NCBI GenBank assembly: GCA_019358895.1
Contig: JAHHIG010000003.1
Coordinates: 124,001-188,000, forward strand
Source of the DNA: Tildeniella nuda ZEHNDER 1965/U140
GTDB taxonomy: Bacteria > Cyanobacteriota > Cyanobacteriia > Leptolyngbyales > Leptolyngbyaceae
Length of the DNA: 64,000 nucleotides
Direction: 5' to 3'
How positions within the stretch are numbered: the first letter of the stretch is position 1; every line of letters starts with the position of its first letter. Below, piece after piece: positions 19,266 through 29,525 of the stretch. Below the pieces are notes generated by a model. The model was not told where the DNA came from, did not search any database, and saw only the letters and a program-made list of their open reading frames with translations. Made by a program: the position numbers and the translations under genes.

Positions 19266-19568
19266 TTTTCTTCTCTCCAGGCTTTCGGACTTCTGGGGAG
19301 ATTTTATTTGCTTCGCTGCCACCGCCGCTTCTTACTAGCAACTTGAGTTAATAGGGTTCTGTCCTTCAGTATCAAGCAGCAAGCAACATTAAAACAGTGA
19401 GTCCGGTCATAATTTCCTAACAGTGGTGACAGCATGATGAACGAAAGCCTGACTGGGTGGCACCTATTTTAAACCCTGGCACAGTTTCAGCCACCTTCTG
19501 GTAATTTTGTAAAGCCCGGTTGCTGTTGCTCGACATCTCCTGTTGCCAAAGAAAAATTGTGATCAGAC
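19266..19568. other. Intergenic stretch beside the IS982 relic
   Basis: 303 bp. It may contain the old outer end of the insertion sequence, but I could not define it. Otherwise no feature was recognised before the exported glycosidase gene. Confidence 0.45.
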
Positions 19569-21446
19569 ATGAATATGCATAAGTGGTCTAAGTTATCTGC
19601 ACACTCAGCGCACTACCCGTTTCAGCGATCGTGGCTCCCTCGCTGCTTGCTCCTCATTGCGGGAGCGCTCTACTTCGGTTGTCTCAGCCAACTGAGTGAG
19701 TATGCGATCGCAGCGCCGGAGTACAGCCAAGCCTCATTGAGCCAGCGCGATCGTATCAGTCAGGCAACTCCACTGCCTGCGCCAAGCCAACAGGGTAATC
19801 AAATTCTGCTGAACGGTCGTACTTTATCCGCAGCCTGGGTGCAGTGGTCAACCAATGGGCAGCGTTTTGGCATCAGTGATGCAGGACTCTCACAAGTGAT
19901 CGGAGTCGAGCTACTCAACACAGCCGATGCCACGAGACAGCCCGTGCAATGGTTTTCTGATCCTACTACCGCTCCTCTCAACCTTCCAACGTGGCTCACG
20001 AGAACCCTGCGCTATTTGGATATTACCGAACTGGCACAGCGATCGGGTTGGCAACTGCAAGCCAACGGTGCCACGCTGCAAATTACTTCCCCATCCGCCA
20101 CTGTCCTGGGTATCCGTCAGAGTAGACAGCCTTGGGGCGATCGGCTGGTGCTTGACCTTGATCGATCCGCTCCCTGGCAAGTCGATCAGCAAAACCAGGA
20201 AGTCATTTTGACTCTCGATGCCCAGATCCCTGCTGCTCTGCTGCAAAACTTTAAACCTGGTATGGGCAATCAACTCAAAGCGATTAGTGTCGAACCAAGT
20301 GCTAATCAAACTCGAATTCGGCTGAGCCTCTCCAGTCCAATGCGCCCCCGTGTATGGAGTCTGCCTAATGCCAACCGTTTAATTGTGGATGTGCGTCCGG
20401 ATGCGATGGTCGATCGCGACATTCTCTGGGCACCAGGGTTACGCTGGCGTACCCAAACGCTTACTGTTGGCACCGCACGCTTCCCAGTCATCTGGCTAGC
20501 GATTGATCCCCGGCAGCCTGGAGTCAGCCTGAAGCCGATTCTGCCCAACCTTGCCAGTCTTGCAGGAATCGCCCCTTTGCTTCGCACGGCACAACAAGCA
20601 CAGGTCGCTGCTGCTATCAATGGTGGGTTTTTTAATCGTAATAATCAGTTTCCGTTGGGTGCGGTGCGGTTGGATGGACGGTGGCTTTCTGGTCCCATTT
20701 TGGGACGTGGTGCGATCGCCTGGAATGCAAGTGGAGACACGAAGTTCGATCGCCTCATGCTCCAGGAAGCCCTCATAACTCCTAATGGACAGCGCCTAAC
20801 GCTCACCCATCTCAACAGCGCCTACATTCAGGCTGGTATTGCCCGTTATACAGGCGATTGGGGCACACGCTACAGCCCCATCAGCGATAACGAAATTCTG
20901 GTGACTGTGCAGAACGATCGCGTGATCAACCAACTGTCCAGCGGAGCAGTGGGAAGCACTGAGTTGCCTATTCCTACTAACGGCTATCTATTAGTGCTGC
21001 GATCGAATCGTAACGCCCTTGCTTCACTTCCCGTAGGCGCGTCTTTACGCCTGGAAACAATGGTCACGCCTCCAGAGTTCAGTCGCTACGAGCAAATCAT
21101 TGGCGGAGGACCACTGCTTGTGCGAAACCGTCAAATTGTCCTGAACCCCAAAGCCGAACAATTCAGTAACGCCTTTGCGATCGAGCAAGCAAACCGTAGC
21201 GCGATCGGGCAAGCAGCCGATGGCAACCTGCTGCTTGTCACGGTTCACAACAATCTTGATGGTACTGGTGCCACACTCACCGACATTGCCCAAATCATGC
21301 AGCAGATGGGTGCCGTCAACGCACTTAACCTTGACGGCGGTAGCTCAACGACACTCTATCTCGGTGGGCAACTGCTCGATCGACTGCCCCGTACTGCTGC
21401 CCGCGTCCATAATGGCATTGGCGTGTTGATTCAACCCAACCGATAA
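19569..21446 (+). CDS. Exported phosphodiester glycosidase (NAGPA/DUF2233) family protein
   Basis: 625 residues. Signal/anchor at about 24-40 (CLLLIAGALYFGCL). The middle (about 80-280) is a beta-rich AMIN-like region (LVLDLDRSAPWQV; RLIVDVRP) thought to bind cell-wall polysaccharide. The C-terminal ~320 residues are the NAGPA domain: VAAAINGGFFNR near 345 and ALNLDGGSSTTLYLGG near 590. Family members hydrolyse GlcNAc-1-phosphodiester bonds, so a target such as wall teichuronic-like or sugar-phosphodiester polymers in the periplasm is plausible, but the substrate is not known. Confidence 0.85.
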   Translation: MNMHKWSKLSAHSAHYPFQRSWLPRCLLLIAGALYFGCLSQLSEYAIAAPEYSQASLSQRDRISQATPLPAPSQQGNQILLNGRTLSAAWVQWSTNGQRFGISDAGLSQVIGVELLNTADATRQPVQWFSDPTTAPLNLPTWLTRTLRYLDITELAQRSGWQLQANGATLQITSPSATVLGIRQSRQPWGDRLVLDLDRSAPWQVDQQNQEVILTLDAQIPAALLQNFKPGMGNQLKAISVEPSANQTRIRLSLSSPMRPRVWSLPNANRLIVDVRPDAMVDRDILWAPGLRWRTQTLTVGTARFPVIWLAIDPRQPGVSLKPILPNLASLAGIAPLLRTAQQAQVAAAINGGFFNRNNQFPLGAVRLDGRWLSGPILGRGAIAWNASGDTKFDRLMLQEALITPNGQRLTLTHLNSAYIQAGIARYTGDWGTRYSPISDNEILVTVQNDRVINQLSSGAVGSTELPIPTNGYLLVLRSNRNALASLPVGASLRLETMVTPPEFSRYEQIIGGGPLLVRNRQIVLNPKAEQFSNAFAIEQANRSAIGQAADGNLLLVTVHNNLDGTGATLTDIAQIMQQMGAVNALNLDGGSSTTLYLGGQLLDRLPRTAARVHNGIGVLIQPNR

Positions 21447-21459
21447 ACCGATGCCTTAG

Positions 21460-21532
21460 AGCTTGCTAAAAAATAATTGCACACTTTTGGATCAGCGATC
21501 GGCTTTTCGCTGACGGCTGACGGCTGACGGCT
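21460..21532. repeat. Dispersed ~75-bp repeat, copy B (inverted)
   Basis: Reads AGCTTGCTAAAAAATAATTG, then TGCACACTTTTGGATC and a GCTGACG array. It is the reverse complement of the element at 2694-2771, with only a few differences in the tail. Confidence 0.8.
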
Positions 21533-21793
21533 ACAGACCATGCTGTTATTTCTGTACAACTCCTTCGTTAAGGTTGGCTTCAGCAATTGACTTAGATGTA
21601 AAGCTTTTGTATGGATTGGGGTATGCGAGTTCTCGCAGGCAGACGTGCGGCTAGGAATTTGCTAGGTTTGCAAGCGACGATATAGCATCTGTCCGCTAGA
21701 GCTTCATTCCGTACGCGTCACTCGTCTGTCATTACTTGCTCATCAAACACCTTATTTAGTCCTCGTAGAACATCCTCTAAGAAGATAGCAGTC
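21533..21793. other. Intergenic stretch before the cupin gene
   Basis: About 260 bp after the dispersed repeat, with no gene or further repeat evident. It should contain the cupin promoter. Confidence 0.45.
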
Positions 21794-22210
21794 ATGGTTC
21801 AACCTCAAGAAAATCACCAAACCACCTCCCTGGCATTGCCGCTTGCCAGCGCACAAAAAACACTTGCAGCTACAGAACTACGACCTTGGGGTTCGTTTAC
21901 CATTCTGGAAGAAGGTCGAGGCTACAAAATCAAACGCATTGAGGTTAAATCTGGTCACCGCCTAAGCTTACAAATGCACCACCACCGTAGCGAGCACTGG
22001 ATTGTAGTATCTGGAACGGCAAAAGTCGTTTGCGGCGATCGAGAACACATTCTCAGCAGCAATCAGTCCACCTATGTGCCTCAATGCACTACCCATCGGT
22101 TAGAGAATCCCGGTGTAATTCCACTCGTGCTCATCGAAGTGCAAAATGGAGAATATCTAGGCGAAGATGATATTGTTCGCTTTCAGGATGATTACGCACG
22201 CTCCAAATAG
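21794..22210 (+). CDS. Cupin protein, mannose-6-phosphate isomerase type II C-terminal-like
   Basis: 138 residues, a single cupin barrel. Recognised by RPWGSFTILEEGRGYKIKRI and the metal-binding box LQMHHHRSEHWIVVSGTAKV, then YVPQCTTHRLENPG. This is the stand-alone form of the isomerase half of bifunctional ManC; it would interconvert mannose-6-P and fructose-6-P for polysaccharide precursors. The guanylyltransferase half is absent, as is usual for short cyanobacterial versions. A perfect stem-loop follows at 22230-22253. Confidence 0.88.
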   Translation: MVQPQENHQTTSLALPLASAQKTLAATELRPWGSFTILEEGRGYKIKRIEVKSGHRLSLQMHHHRSEHWIVVSGTAKVVCGDREHILSSNQSTYVPQCTTHRLENPGVIPLVLIEVQNGEYLGEDDIVRFQDDYARSK

Positions 22211-22229
22211 ACCCTGGTGGCTGTAATCA

Positions 22230-22253
22230 GCGCACGACGATCGCGTCGTGCGC
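22230..22253 (+). terminator. Palindromic stem-loop after the cupin gene
   Basis: Perfect inverted repeat GCGCACGAC/GTCGTGCGC around GATCGC, 20 bp after the stop. The T-run is weak (GTGTTTTC), so a terminator is likely but not certain. Confidence 0.55.
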
Positions 22254-22351
22254 TCAGTGTTTTCAGAACGCTATTCTGAGCCATTCGTCTCAGCAATATC
22301 GCCTCAACTTGCTGTAAGGTAAGCTCAGAATAGTTTTTCAGAATCTTTAAG

Positions 22352-22690
22352 ATGATACGTCTCAGCCATGCTGCTACCAGCGAAGTCTTACGCTTGAGAG
22401 CAAAGCGGAGCGATCCCCAACTTTTATTTCGCCTCAGCGCTCAACCAACTGGCTGCTTAGAGCTTTCTTACACCATGACGTTTGATGCAGTCATACACCC
22501 AGGCGATCGCCTCTTCGACTGCAACGGTATACAAACCGTCATCGATGCCCAGAGTCTTCCAGCAATTGACGGTCTCTCACTAGACTACTCAGAAGACCTA
22601 ATGGGAGGCGGTTTTCGGTTTCATAACCCTAATGCTATGCAAAGCTGCGGTTGTGGCAATTCCTTCTCCCTCGGCAACTCAACGGTGTGA
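22352..22690 (+). CDS. A-type iron-sulfur assembly (IscA/HesB-like) protein
   Basis: 112 residues. The three conserved cysteines of the A-type family are present: Cys35 in PTGCLELSY, and Cys99 and Cys101 in the C-terminal SCGCGNSF. A-type proteins carry Fe-S clusters or iron to apoproteins. The sequence is divergent (PTGC instead of the common GGCSG), so it is a paralogue and not necessarily the main IscA. Alone between the cupin gene and the str operon. Confidence 0.8.
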   Translation: MIRLSHAATSEVLRLRAKRSDPQLLFRLSAQPTGCLELSYTMTFDAVIHPGDRLFDCNGIQTVIDAQSLPAIDGLSLDYSEDLMGGGFRFHNPNAMQSCGCGNSFSLGNSTV

Positions 22691-22782
22691 GCTAGTTGCC
22701 CTTGGCTGAGTTCAGTCGAGTACAAGTTCAGTCGAGTACAACAGAGCAGTCTCATGCTTGCAACAGTGTCCTGAAAATTGTG

Positions 22783-22812
22783 TTGACGTGAACTGGGTAT
22801 TGTCAGTATGAT
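22783..22812 (+). promoter_or_regulatory. Sigma70-type promoter of the str operon
   Basis: TTGACG (22783-22788) and TATGAT (22807-22812) are separated by 18 bp and lie 48 bp upstream of rpsL. This is the clearest consensus promoter in the window. Confidence 0.65.
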
Positions 22813-22859
22813 TAGAGTTTGTAAAAAGTTAGTTCACGGAACCGCACACGTCTCATACC

Positions 22860-23240
22860 ATGCCCACTATTCAGCAACTCATTCGCACTGAGCGTCAGAA
22901 AACGCAGAAGAAAACCAAATCCCCCGCTTTGAAGAGTTGCCCTCAGCGTCGTGGTGTCTGCACGCGAGTCTATACAACAACACCGAAGAAGCCCAACTCA
23001 GCGCTCCGTAAGGTGGCTAGGGTTCGCTTAACGTCTGGTTATGAGGTTACCGCTTACATTCCAGGTATCGGGCATAACCTGCAGGAGCATTCCGTTGTAA
23101 TGATTCGGGGCGGTCGTGTAAAAGACCTTCCGGGGGTACGTTATCACATTATTCGAGGCACCCTAGACACCGCTGGAGTCAAAGATCGTAAGCAAGGTCG
23201 CTCCAAATACGGTGCTAAGCGTCCTAAAAAAGCCAGTTAG
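22860..23240 (+). CDS. rpsL: 30S ribosomal protein S12
   Basis: 126 residues, full length. Family motifs [18 protein letters not shown] and [15 protein letters not shown] are intact; Lys and Pro positions of the decoding-site loops are the wild-type ones. First gene of the str operon (rpsL-rpsG-fusA-tuf-rpsJ). Confidence 0.98.
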   Translation: MPTIQQLIRTERQKTQKKTKSPALKSCPQRRGVCTRVYTTTPKKPNSALRKVARVRLTSGYEVTAYIPGIGHNLQEHSVVMIRGGRVKDLPGVRYHIIRGTLDTAGVKDRKQGRSKYGAKRPKKAS

Positions 23241-23482
23241 GTCTCTAGTACTACAGTGCTAAGTTGCCACTACTCTGTGGCACAGTAGCTCCCTTAGCTC
23301 TTTTTGCCATTCGACCTAGCTGTCTGGCTGGCAGCATCGCTGTTAAGCAGTGGTCCACTCTAATCTGATTGATTGTTTCGCTGGTCTGTGCAACTGAATT
23401 TGTTACTGATTGCTACCGACCAAATTCAGCGCTGATTCTTCACGTTTTACTTTTTCAAGGTCTATCTTTTTCAAGGTCTATT

Positions 23483-23953
23483 ATGTCTCGTCGTACCGCT
23501 ATTCAAAAACGCTCCGTTCCTCCCGATCCTGTCCACAATTCTCGGTTGGTTAGTATGATGGTTCGACGCATCATGCATCATGGAAAGAAGTCAGTCGCTT
23601 CTCATATCATCTATGATGCCTTTGAGGCGATCGCACAGCGTACCGGCTCTGATCCAATCGAAGTTTTTGAGCGGGCGGTGAAGAACGCGACCCCGTTGGT
23701 AGAAGTAAAAGCGCGACGTGTTGGCGGCGCAACGTATCAGGTGCCTATGGAGGTTCGCTCTGAACGAGGTACAGCCCTGGCGCTGCGTTGGCTGATTCAG
23801 TATTCGCGCCAGCGTCCTGGTCGCACGATGGCAAGCAAGCTCGCCAATGAGTTAATGGACGCAGCGAATGAGACGGGGAGCGCCATCCGTAAACGTGAAG
23901 AAACGCATCGGATGGCTGAAGCAAACAAAGCATTCGCTCACTACCGCTATTAA
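23483..23953 (+). CDS. rpsG: 30S ribosomal protein S7
   Basis: 156 residues from ATG 23483 ([10 protein letters not shown]). A frame start 38 codons upstream exists, but that extension is not conserved and covers the rpsL-rpsG gap, so it is rejected. S7 organises the 3' domain of 16S rRNA. Motifs [13 protein letters not shown] and [11 protein letters not shown] are intact. Second gene of the operon. Confidence 0.97.
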   Translation: MSRRTAIQKRSVPPDPVHNSRLVSMMVRRIMHHGKKSVASHIIYDAFEAIAQRTGSDPIEVFERAVKNATPLVEVKARRVGGATYQVPMEVRSERGTALALRWLIQYSRQRPGRTMASKLANELMDAANETGSAIRKREETHRMAEANKAFAHYRY

Positions 23954-24058
23954 CTCCATGGTGTGGGTATCACTCCCCTTAACCCAGCCTGGAAAGTATA
24001 AAATTTTAATAGACGCAGTAATGCAGTAAGAGCTGCGGTAGAGACCAAGGAGGTAGTT

Positions 24059-26134
24059 GTGCCACGTACCATCCCAATTGAACGAGTGCGAAATATTGGG
24101 ATCGCAGCCCACATTGATGCTGGCAAAACCACAACCACTGAGCGAATTTTGTTTTACTCTGGTGTGGTTCACAAGATCGGCGAAGTTCACGAAGGGACTG
24201 CCACTACTGACTGGATGGCTCAAGAGCGTGAGCGCGGTATTACGATTACCGCTGCTGCGATCAGCACAAGCTGGAAAGACCACCAAATTAATATCATCGA
24301 TACGCCTGGTCACGTCGATTTCACGATCGAAGTTGAGCGTTCGATGCGAGTTTTGGATGGCGTGATCGCCGTTTTTTGCTCGGTTGGTGGCGTACAGCCA
24401 CAATCGGAAACCGTCTGGCGGCAGGCTGACCGCTATAAAGTACCCCGGATCGTCTTTGTCAATAAGATGGATCGAACCGGAGCGAACTTCTACAAGGTCT
24501 ACGCGCAAATTCGCGATCGGCTGCGGGCGAACGCTGTACCGATTCAGTTACCGATCGGCAGTGAAAGTGCCTTGAGAGGCATTGTTGACCTGGTGCGAAT
24601 GCGTGCCTTTATCTACAACAATGACTTGGGGACGGACATTGAAGAGGTAGCGATCCCTGAAGATGTTCAAGCTTTGGCTGCCGAATATCGTCTTAAATTA
24701 GTTGAATCTGTTGCAGAAACGGATGATGCCTTAACCGCAAAATACCTGGATGGTGAAGAGCTGACTGAGGCTGAAATTAAAGCAGCCTTACGAAACGGTA
24801 CGATTGCTGGCACGATCGTGCCCATGCTCTGTGGCTCTGCCTTCAAAAACAAAGGCATTCAACTCATGCTGGATGCTGTCATTGACTATTTGCCTGCGCC
24901 GACCGACGTGCCTCCGATTCAGGGTCTCCTACCCGCTGGCGGTACGGTTGAGCGGCACGCTGACGATTCGGAGCCAATGGCTGCCCTGGCGTTCAAGATC
25001 ATGGCTGATCCCTACGGTCGTCTGACATTCATTCGGGTCTATTCCGGCGTTTTGAAAAAAGGCAGCTATGTTCTGAACTCGACTAAGGACAAGAAGGAAC
25101 GCGTGTCTCGTCTGATTATTTTGAAAGCGGACGATCGCATCGAAGTCGATGAAATGAGAGCTGGTGACTTAGGGGCTGTTTTAGGACTTAAGGATACTTT
25201 TACAGGCGACACAATCTGCGATGATGATGCTCCTGTGATTTTAGAATCGCTCTTTATCCCGGAGCCAGTCATTTCAGTTGCGGTAGAGCCTAAGACAAAG
25301 CAAGATATGGAGAAGCTGTCGAAAGCGCTTCAATCTTTGTCTGAAGAAGACCCTACGTTCAGAGTGAATGTTGATCCCGAAACAAATCAAACGGTCATCG
25401 CGGGTATGGGTGAACTGCACCTGGAAATCCTGGTCGATCGCATGCTGCGCGAGTTCAAAGTTGAAGCTAACGTTGGTGCCCCTCAGGTCGCTTATCGGGA
25501 AACTGTCCGCAAAGCTGTTAAGGCAGAAGGAAAGTTTGTTCGTCAAAGTGGCGGCAAAGGTCAATACGGTCATGTTGTTATTGAGTTGGAGCCAACTGAA
25601 TCAGGTAGCGGTCTTGAGTTTGTCTCGAAAATTGTTGGCGGGTCGGTGCCCAAAGAGTACATCGGTCCAGCCGAACAAGGCATGAAGGAAGCCTGTGAGT
25701 CGGGCATCTTAGCTGGTTATCCAGTGATTGATCTTAAAGCAACGCTGGTTGATGGCTCCTATCACGATGTTGATTCTTCTGAAATGGCATTCAAGATTGC
25801 TGGCTCAATGGCAATCAAGAGCGCCGTAATGAAAGCTTCACCTGTTCTACTAGAGCCTATGATGAAGGTTGAGGTTGAGGTTCCCGAAGACTTCCTTGGT
25901 CCTGTCATGGGTAATTTAATCTCGCGTAGAGGTCAAATTGAAGCACAGGGAGTTGAGCAGGGGCTTGCCAAAGTAACCACAAAGGTTCCATTGGCAGAAA
26001 TGTTTGGATATGCTACAGATATACGGTCAATGACGCAGGGTCGGGGCATATTCACGATGGAGTTCAGTCACTATGATGAGGTGCCTCGCAGTGTGGCTGA
26101 AACGATCATCGCTAAAAGTAAAGGGAACGCATAA
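24059..26134 (+). CDS. fusA: Elongation factor G
   Basis: 691 residues. GTPase motifs [17 protein letters not shown] and NKMD are in order; domains II-V follow to the end ([19 protein letters not shown]). It drives ribosomal translocation with GTP. GTG start at 24059, preceded by a good AAGGAGG site, [15 protein letters not shown] being the standard N-terminus. Third gene of the str operon. Confidence 0.98.
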   Translation: MPRTIPIERVRNIGIAAHIDAGKTTTTERILFYSGVVHKIGEVHEGTATTDWMAQERERGITITAAAISTSWKDHQINIIDTPGHVDFTIEVERSMRVLDGVIAVFCSVGGVQPQSETVWRQADRYKVPRIVFVNKMDRTGANFYKVYAQIRDRLRANAVPIQLPIGSESALRGIVDLVRMRAFIYNNDLGTDIEEVAIPEDVQALAAEYRLKLVESVAETDDALTAKYLDGEELTEAEIKAALRNGTIAGTIVPMLCGSAFKNKGIQLMLDAVIDYLPAPTDVPPIQGLLPAGGTVERHADDSEPMAALAFKIMADPYGRLTFIRVYSGVLKKGSYVLNSTKDKKERVSRLIILKADDRIEVDEMRAGDLGAVLGLKDTFTGDTICDDDAPVILESLFIPEPVISVAVEPKTKQDMEKLSKALQSLSEEDPTFRVNVDPETNQTVIAGMGELHLEILVDRMLREFKVEANVGAPQVAYRETVRKAVKAEGKFVRQSGGKGQYGHVVIELEPTESGSGLEFVSKIVGGSVPKEYIGPAEQGMKEACESGILAGYPVIDLKATLVDGSYHDVDSSEMAFKIAGSMAIKSAVMKASPVLLEPMMKVEVEVPEDFLGPVMGNLISRRGQIEAQGVEQGLAKVTTKVPLAEMFGYATDIRSMTQGRGIFTMEFSHYDEVPRSVAETIIAKSKGNA

Positions 26135-26157
26135 TCAGGAAGAGGAATAACTAAGTC

Positions 26158-27387
26158 ATGGCACGTGCAAAGTTTGAACGGAATAAACCCCACGTTAACA
26201 TCGGTACCATTGGTCACGTTGACCATGGCAAGACAACGCTAACGGCTGCAATCACGATGACCCTATCGGCACTAGGGCAGGCGGCGGCTAAAAAGTACGA
26301 CGAAATTGATGCTGCACCAGAAGAGAAGGCACGGGGCATCACGATCAATACGGCTCACGTTGAGTACGAGACAGCCGATCGGCACTACGCTCACGTAGAC
26401 TGCCCCGGGCATGCTGACTATGTGAAAAACATGATCACTGGGGCAGCACAGATGGATGGCGGTATCCTCGTTGTATCAGCCGCAGACGGTCCAATGCCTC
26501 AAACCCGTGAGCACATTCTTCTAGCAAAGCAGGTCGGTGTGCCTCAGCTAGTTGTCTTCCTCAATAAGAAAGACATGGTCGATGACGATGAGCTTCTGGA
26601 GTTGGTTGAGTTGGAAGTGCGTGAACTGCTAAGTTCGTATGACTTCCCTGGCGACGATATTCCGATCGTGGCTGGTTCGGCGTTGCAAGCGTTAGAAGCG
26701 ATGACCGCCAACCCAAAGACCAAGCGCGGTGACAACGAATGGGTTGACAAAATCTACGAACTGATGGACAACGTAGACTCGTACATCCCTACGCCAGAGC
26801 GTGACATTGACAAGCCGTTTTTGATGGCAGTAGAGGATGTTTTTTCGATCACTGGTCGGGGAACTGTTGCAACTGGTCGCATTGAACGGGGCGAAGTCAA
26901 GGTGGGCGACACGGTTGAGCTAATTGGCATTCGTGATACTCGTTCGACGACCGTAACGGGTATCGAAATGTTCAAGAAGAGCCTTGATAAAGGCATGGCT
27001 GGCGACAATGCGGGCGTACTGCTGCGGGGTCTGCAAAAAGATGACATTGAGCGCGGTATGGTCATTGCCAAACCAAAGTCGATTACGCCTCACACAAAAT
27101 TTGAGTCTGAAGTATACATTCTGAAGAAGGAAGAAGGGGGTCGTCACACGCCATTCTTTCCTGGCTACCGCCCTCAATTTTATGTGCGAACCACTGACGT
27201 GACTGGCACGATCAGCGACTTCACTACCGACGAAGGCGGCGAAGCCGAAATGGTGATGCCTGGCGATCGCATCAAGATGACGGTTGAACTCATCAACCCG
27301 ATCGCCATTGAGCAAGGAATGCGCTTTGCGATTCGTGAAGGCGGACGTACGGTCGGTGCTGGAGTGGTTGCTAAAATCCTCAAGTAG
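26158..27387 (+). CDS. tuf: Elongation factor Tu
   Basis: 409 residues. [17 protein letters not shown] and NKKD motifs intact; the C-terminus [14 protein letters not shown] is canonical. Delivers aminoacyl-tRNA to the ribosome. It starts 23 bp after fusA and has the typical ~10-residue cyanobacterial insertion ([13 protein letters not shown]) of the G domain. Confidence 0.98.
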   Translation: MARAKFERNKPHVNIGTIGHVDHGKTTLTAAITMTLSALGQAAAKKYDEIDAAPEEKARGITINTAHVEYETADRHYAHVDCPGHADYVKNMITGAAQMDGGILVVSAADGPMPQTREHILLAKQVGVPQLVVFLNKKDMVDDDELLELVELEVRELLSSYDFPGDDIPIVAGSALQALEAMTANPKTKRGDNEWVDKIYELMDNVDSYIPTPERDIDKPFLMAVEDVFSITGRGTVATGRIERGEVKVGDTVELIGIRDTRSTTVTGIEMFKKSLDKGMAGDNAGVLLRGLQKDDIERGMVIAKPKSITPHTKFESEVYILKKEEGGRHTPFFPGYRPQFYVRTTDVTGTISDFTTDEGGEAEMVMPGDRIKMTVELINPIAIEQGMRFAIREGGRTVGAGVVAKILK

Positions 27388-27541
27388 TTGCGTTATGAGC
27401 GGTCAGCTATCAGCAGTCAGCGTTGGCTTTGACTGCTGATAGCTTCTGCTTCTAGGTGATCAGGCAAAAGATTTAGTCCACATCCGTTTCAAACAGAAAA
27501 AGCTGATAGCTGACCGCTGACTGCTGACTGCTATCCGTTAA
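27388..27541. repeat. GCTGACTGCTGATAG-type repeat array between tuf and rpsJ
   Basis: Units of CAGTCAGC/GCTGACTG and CTGATAGC occur on both sides of the gap, arranged in inverted orientation (27395-27445 and 27505-27535), so a long imperfect hairpin is possible between two ribosomal operon genes. It could reduce read-through into rpsJ. Confidence 0.7.
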
Positions 27542-27571
27542 ACAGAACCTTGACAATTTAGAGTGATTCCA

Positions 27572-27889
27572 ATGGCAACTATTCAGCAACAAAAGATTCG
27601 TATCCGACTGAAAGCGTTTGATCGCCGTTTGCTTGACACATCTTGTGAAAAGATTGTGGATACTGCAAACCGTACGAATGCTACTGCGATCGGTCCGATT
27701 CCGCTTCCTACGAGACGTCGAATCTATTGTGTGCTTCGTTCTCCCCACGTCGATAAAGACTCCCGTGAGCATTTTGAAACGCGCACCCATCAGCGCATCA
27801 TTGACATTTACCAACCTTCTTCAAAGACGATCGATGCTTTGATGAAACTGGATTTACCCGCTGGTGTTGATATTGAGGTCAAACTCTAG
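27572..27889 (+). CDS. rpsJ: 30S ribosomal protein S10
   Basis: 105 residues from ATG 27572 ([17 protein letters not shown]), the usual start; a codon three positions upstream is not needed. Motifs [14 protein letters not shown] and [13 protein letters not shown] are standard. S10 also serves as NusE in antitermination. Last gene of the str operon, separated from tuf by repeats, as in other cyanobacteria. Confidence 0.97.
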   Translation: MATIQQQKIRIRLKAFDRRLLDTSCEKIVDTANRTNATAIGPIPLPTRRRIYCVLRSPHVDKDSREHFETRTHQRIIDIYQPSSKTIDALMKLDLPAGVDIEVKL

Positions 27890-28088
27890 AAGCTTCAGAG
27901 GGCAGGCAAGAACTGCCCTTTGAGGGAATAGAAGTGGTCTTGTGAGATTACGATGTATTTACACAGCTAGCTTTATTAGACTGATACGTTCTATACTTCC
28001 ACGCTGTCAAAACCTGTCCCAGGCAGCCATCCTTCAGTCTAGATGCGGTACAGTAAAGGTAGAAGTACTGTCTCTTACCTGATAACTA

Positions 28089-28730
28089 ATGGCATCTTCT
28101 TCATCGATCGCGGTTCGAGAATTACCTCTTTTTCCTTTGCCTGAAGTGGTCTTATTTCCGGGGCGACCCCTTCCACTTCATATTTTTGAGTTTCGCTATC
28201 GGATCATGATGAATACGATCCTGGAAGGCGATCGCCGCTTTGGCGTTGTGATGTGGGATCAGTTACAGGGTAAGCCTGCTGCGATCGGCTGCTGCGCTGA
28301 GATCATTGAGTTTCAGCGATTGCCCGATGATCGTATGAAAGTCTTGACGCTGGGGCAGCAACGCTTCAGAGTCCTAGAATATGTCCGTGAGAAGCCTTAT
28401 CGGGTTGGGTTAGTCGAGTGGATTGAGGATACCCCCCCCGAAAGCGATTTAAATTCCTTGGCAACCAACGTGTCGGAACTTTTACAGGATGTTGTTCGCC
28501 TTTCAGCAAAGCTGACTGGTCAAGAGATAGAACTGCCCGACACGATGCCAGAGCATCCGATCGAATTATCTTACTGGATCGCCAGCAACCTGTATGGCGT
28601 TGCGGATGAGCAGCAAGCACTTTTGGAGATGCAGGACACTGCCGCTCGATTAGGGCGCGAGGCGGAGATTTTAACCTCGACTCGGAACCATCTTGCAGCG
28701 CGAACGGTGTTGAAAGACACGCTGAAATAA
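28089..28730 (+). CDS. Lon N-terminal (LON substrate-binding) domain protein
   Basis: 213 residues. Recognised by RELPLFPLPEVVLFPGRPLPLHIFEFRYR, the LON-N fold, which fills the whole protein; there is no AAA or protease domain. Stand-alone LON-domain proteins are widespread in cyanobacteria and their role is not settled; substrate binding for proteolysis is inference. No operon partners. Confidence 0.88.
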   Translation: MASSSSIAVRELPLFPLPEVVLFPGRPLPLHIFEFRYRIMMNTILEGDRRFGVVMWDQLQGKPAAIGCCAEIIEFQRLPDDRMKVLTLGQQRFRVLEYVREKPYRVGLVEWIEDTPPESDLNSLATNVSELLQDVVRLSAKLTGQEIELPDTMPEHPIELSYWIASNLYGVADEQQALLEMQDTAARLGREAEILTSTRNHLAARTVLKDTLK

Positions 28731-28993
28731 CATTATTGCTAGCCACCTTTCGCTTTCGGTAAGCGATTACTTGTGCAGTATCTGGTGCTACATAAAGTAA
28801 AAAGGGTTACCAGTTGGTGTCCTCGCGTACTTTTAGGTGAAACTGCTTAATCAGAACTTTAACTACTTGAGGTTAGGGCATAAAGTTTCCACTAACTAGG
28901 GGTTAGTCATTAGTCATAACCGAGAATCTACGGTTATGGTTGGGTGCATGAGACGAAATTCTCTTGGTTACTACTCCCAGTTAAGGTTTTCTT

Positions 28994-29332
28994 ATGCAGA
29001 ATGTACTCGTTCGTCCTCAAACTACTGCGGTTATTCAACCTCTTGGTTCTCTTCACTCTGAAAACATAACTACCTTTCAACATCAGCTAAACACAGCTAT
29101 TTTGTCCGAAGAGCATTCAAGTGTGTTAGTTGATATGTCTCAGGTGGAGTCGATCGACAGTGATGGCTTGATGGCTTTGGTTGCTGCATTAAGCATGTCA
29201 CAGCGCCTGAATCAGCGGTTTAGCCTCTGCTCCATTTCGCATTCTGTCCGAATCATTTTTGAGTTGACGCAACTCGATCGCGCCTTCGAGATTTTGAATG
29301 AGCGTCAGGCGCTTAGTGAAGCGATTGCTTGA
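28994..29332 (+). CDS. STAS-domain protein (anti-anti-sigma-like)
   Basis: 112 residues, one STAS domain. VDMSQVESIDSDGLMALVAAL carries the conserved phosphorylatable Ser region (ESIDSDGL) of SpoIIAA-like antagonists. The family acts in partner-switching signalling with HPK/RsbW-type kinases. No kinase or sigma factor gene is next to it, so the partner is unknown. Confidence 0.88.
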   Translation: MQNVLVRPQTTAVIQPLGSLHSENITTFQHQLNTAILSEEHSSVLVDMSQVESIDSDGLMALVAALSMSQRLNQRFSLCSISHSVRIIFELTQLDRAFEILNERQALSEAIA

Positions 29333-29525
29333 GTAGCGTGTAAGTTTGAGATTCTTCTTAATCTTTGGACGGTGATAAAGCTGACAGGAATAAGCACCTT
29401 TAATTGTACCTGCTGGCTTTATGGGTTAAGCGCTTAACTCATGCAGGCGTTAGTCTACGCAACATTGGTATACTAAGCGGTACCAGAGTTCGATTGACGC
29501 TTTAAACGTAAGAGGAAAGTCTGCT

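Noticed and set aside
23369-23482. 38-residue N-terminal extension of S7
   Set aside because: It is not part of the conserved protein and covers the non-coding gap; ATG 23483 is the standard start.
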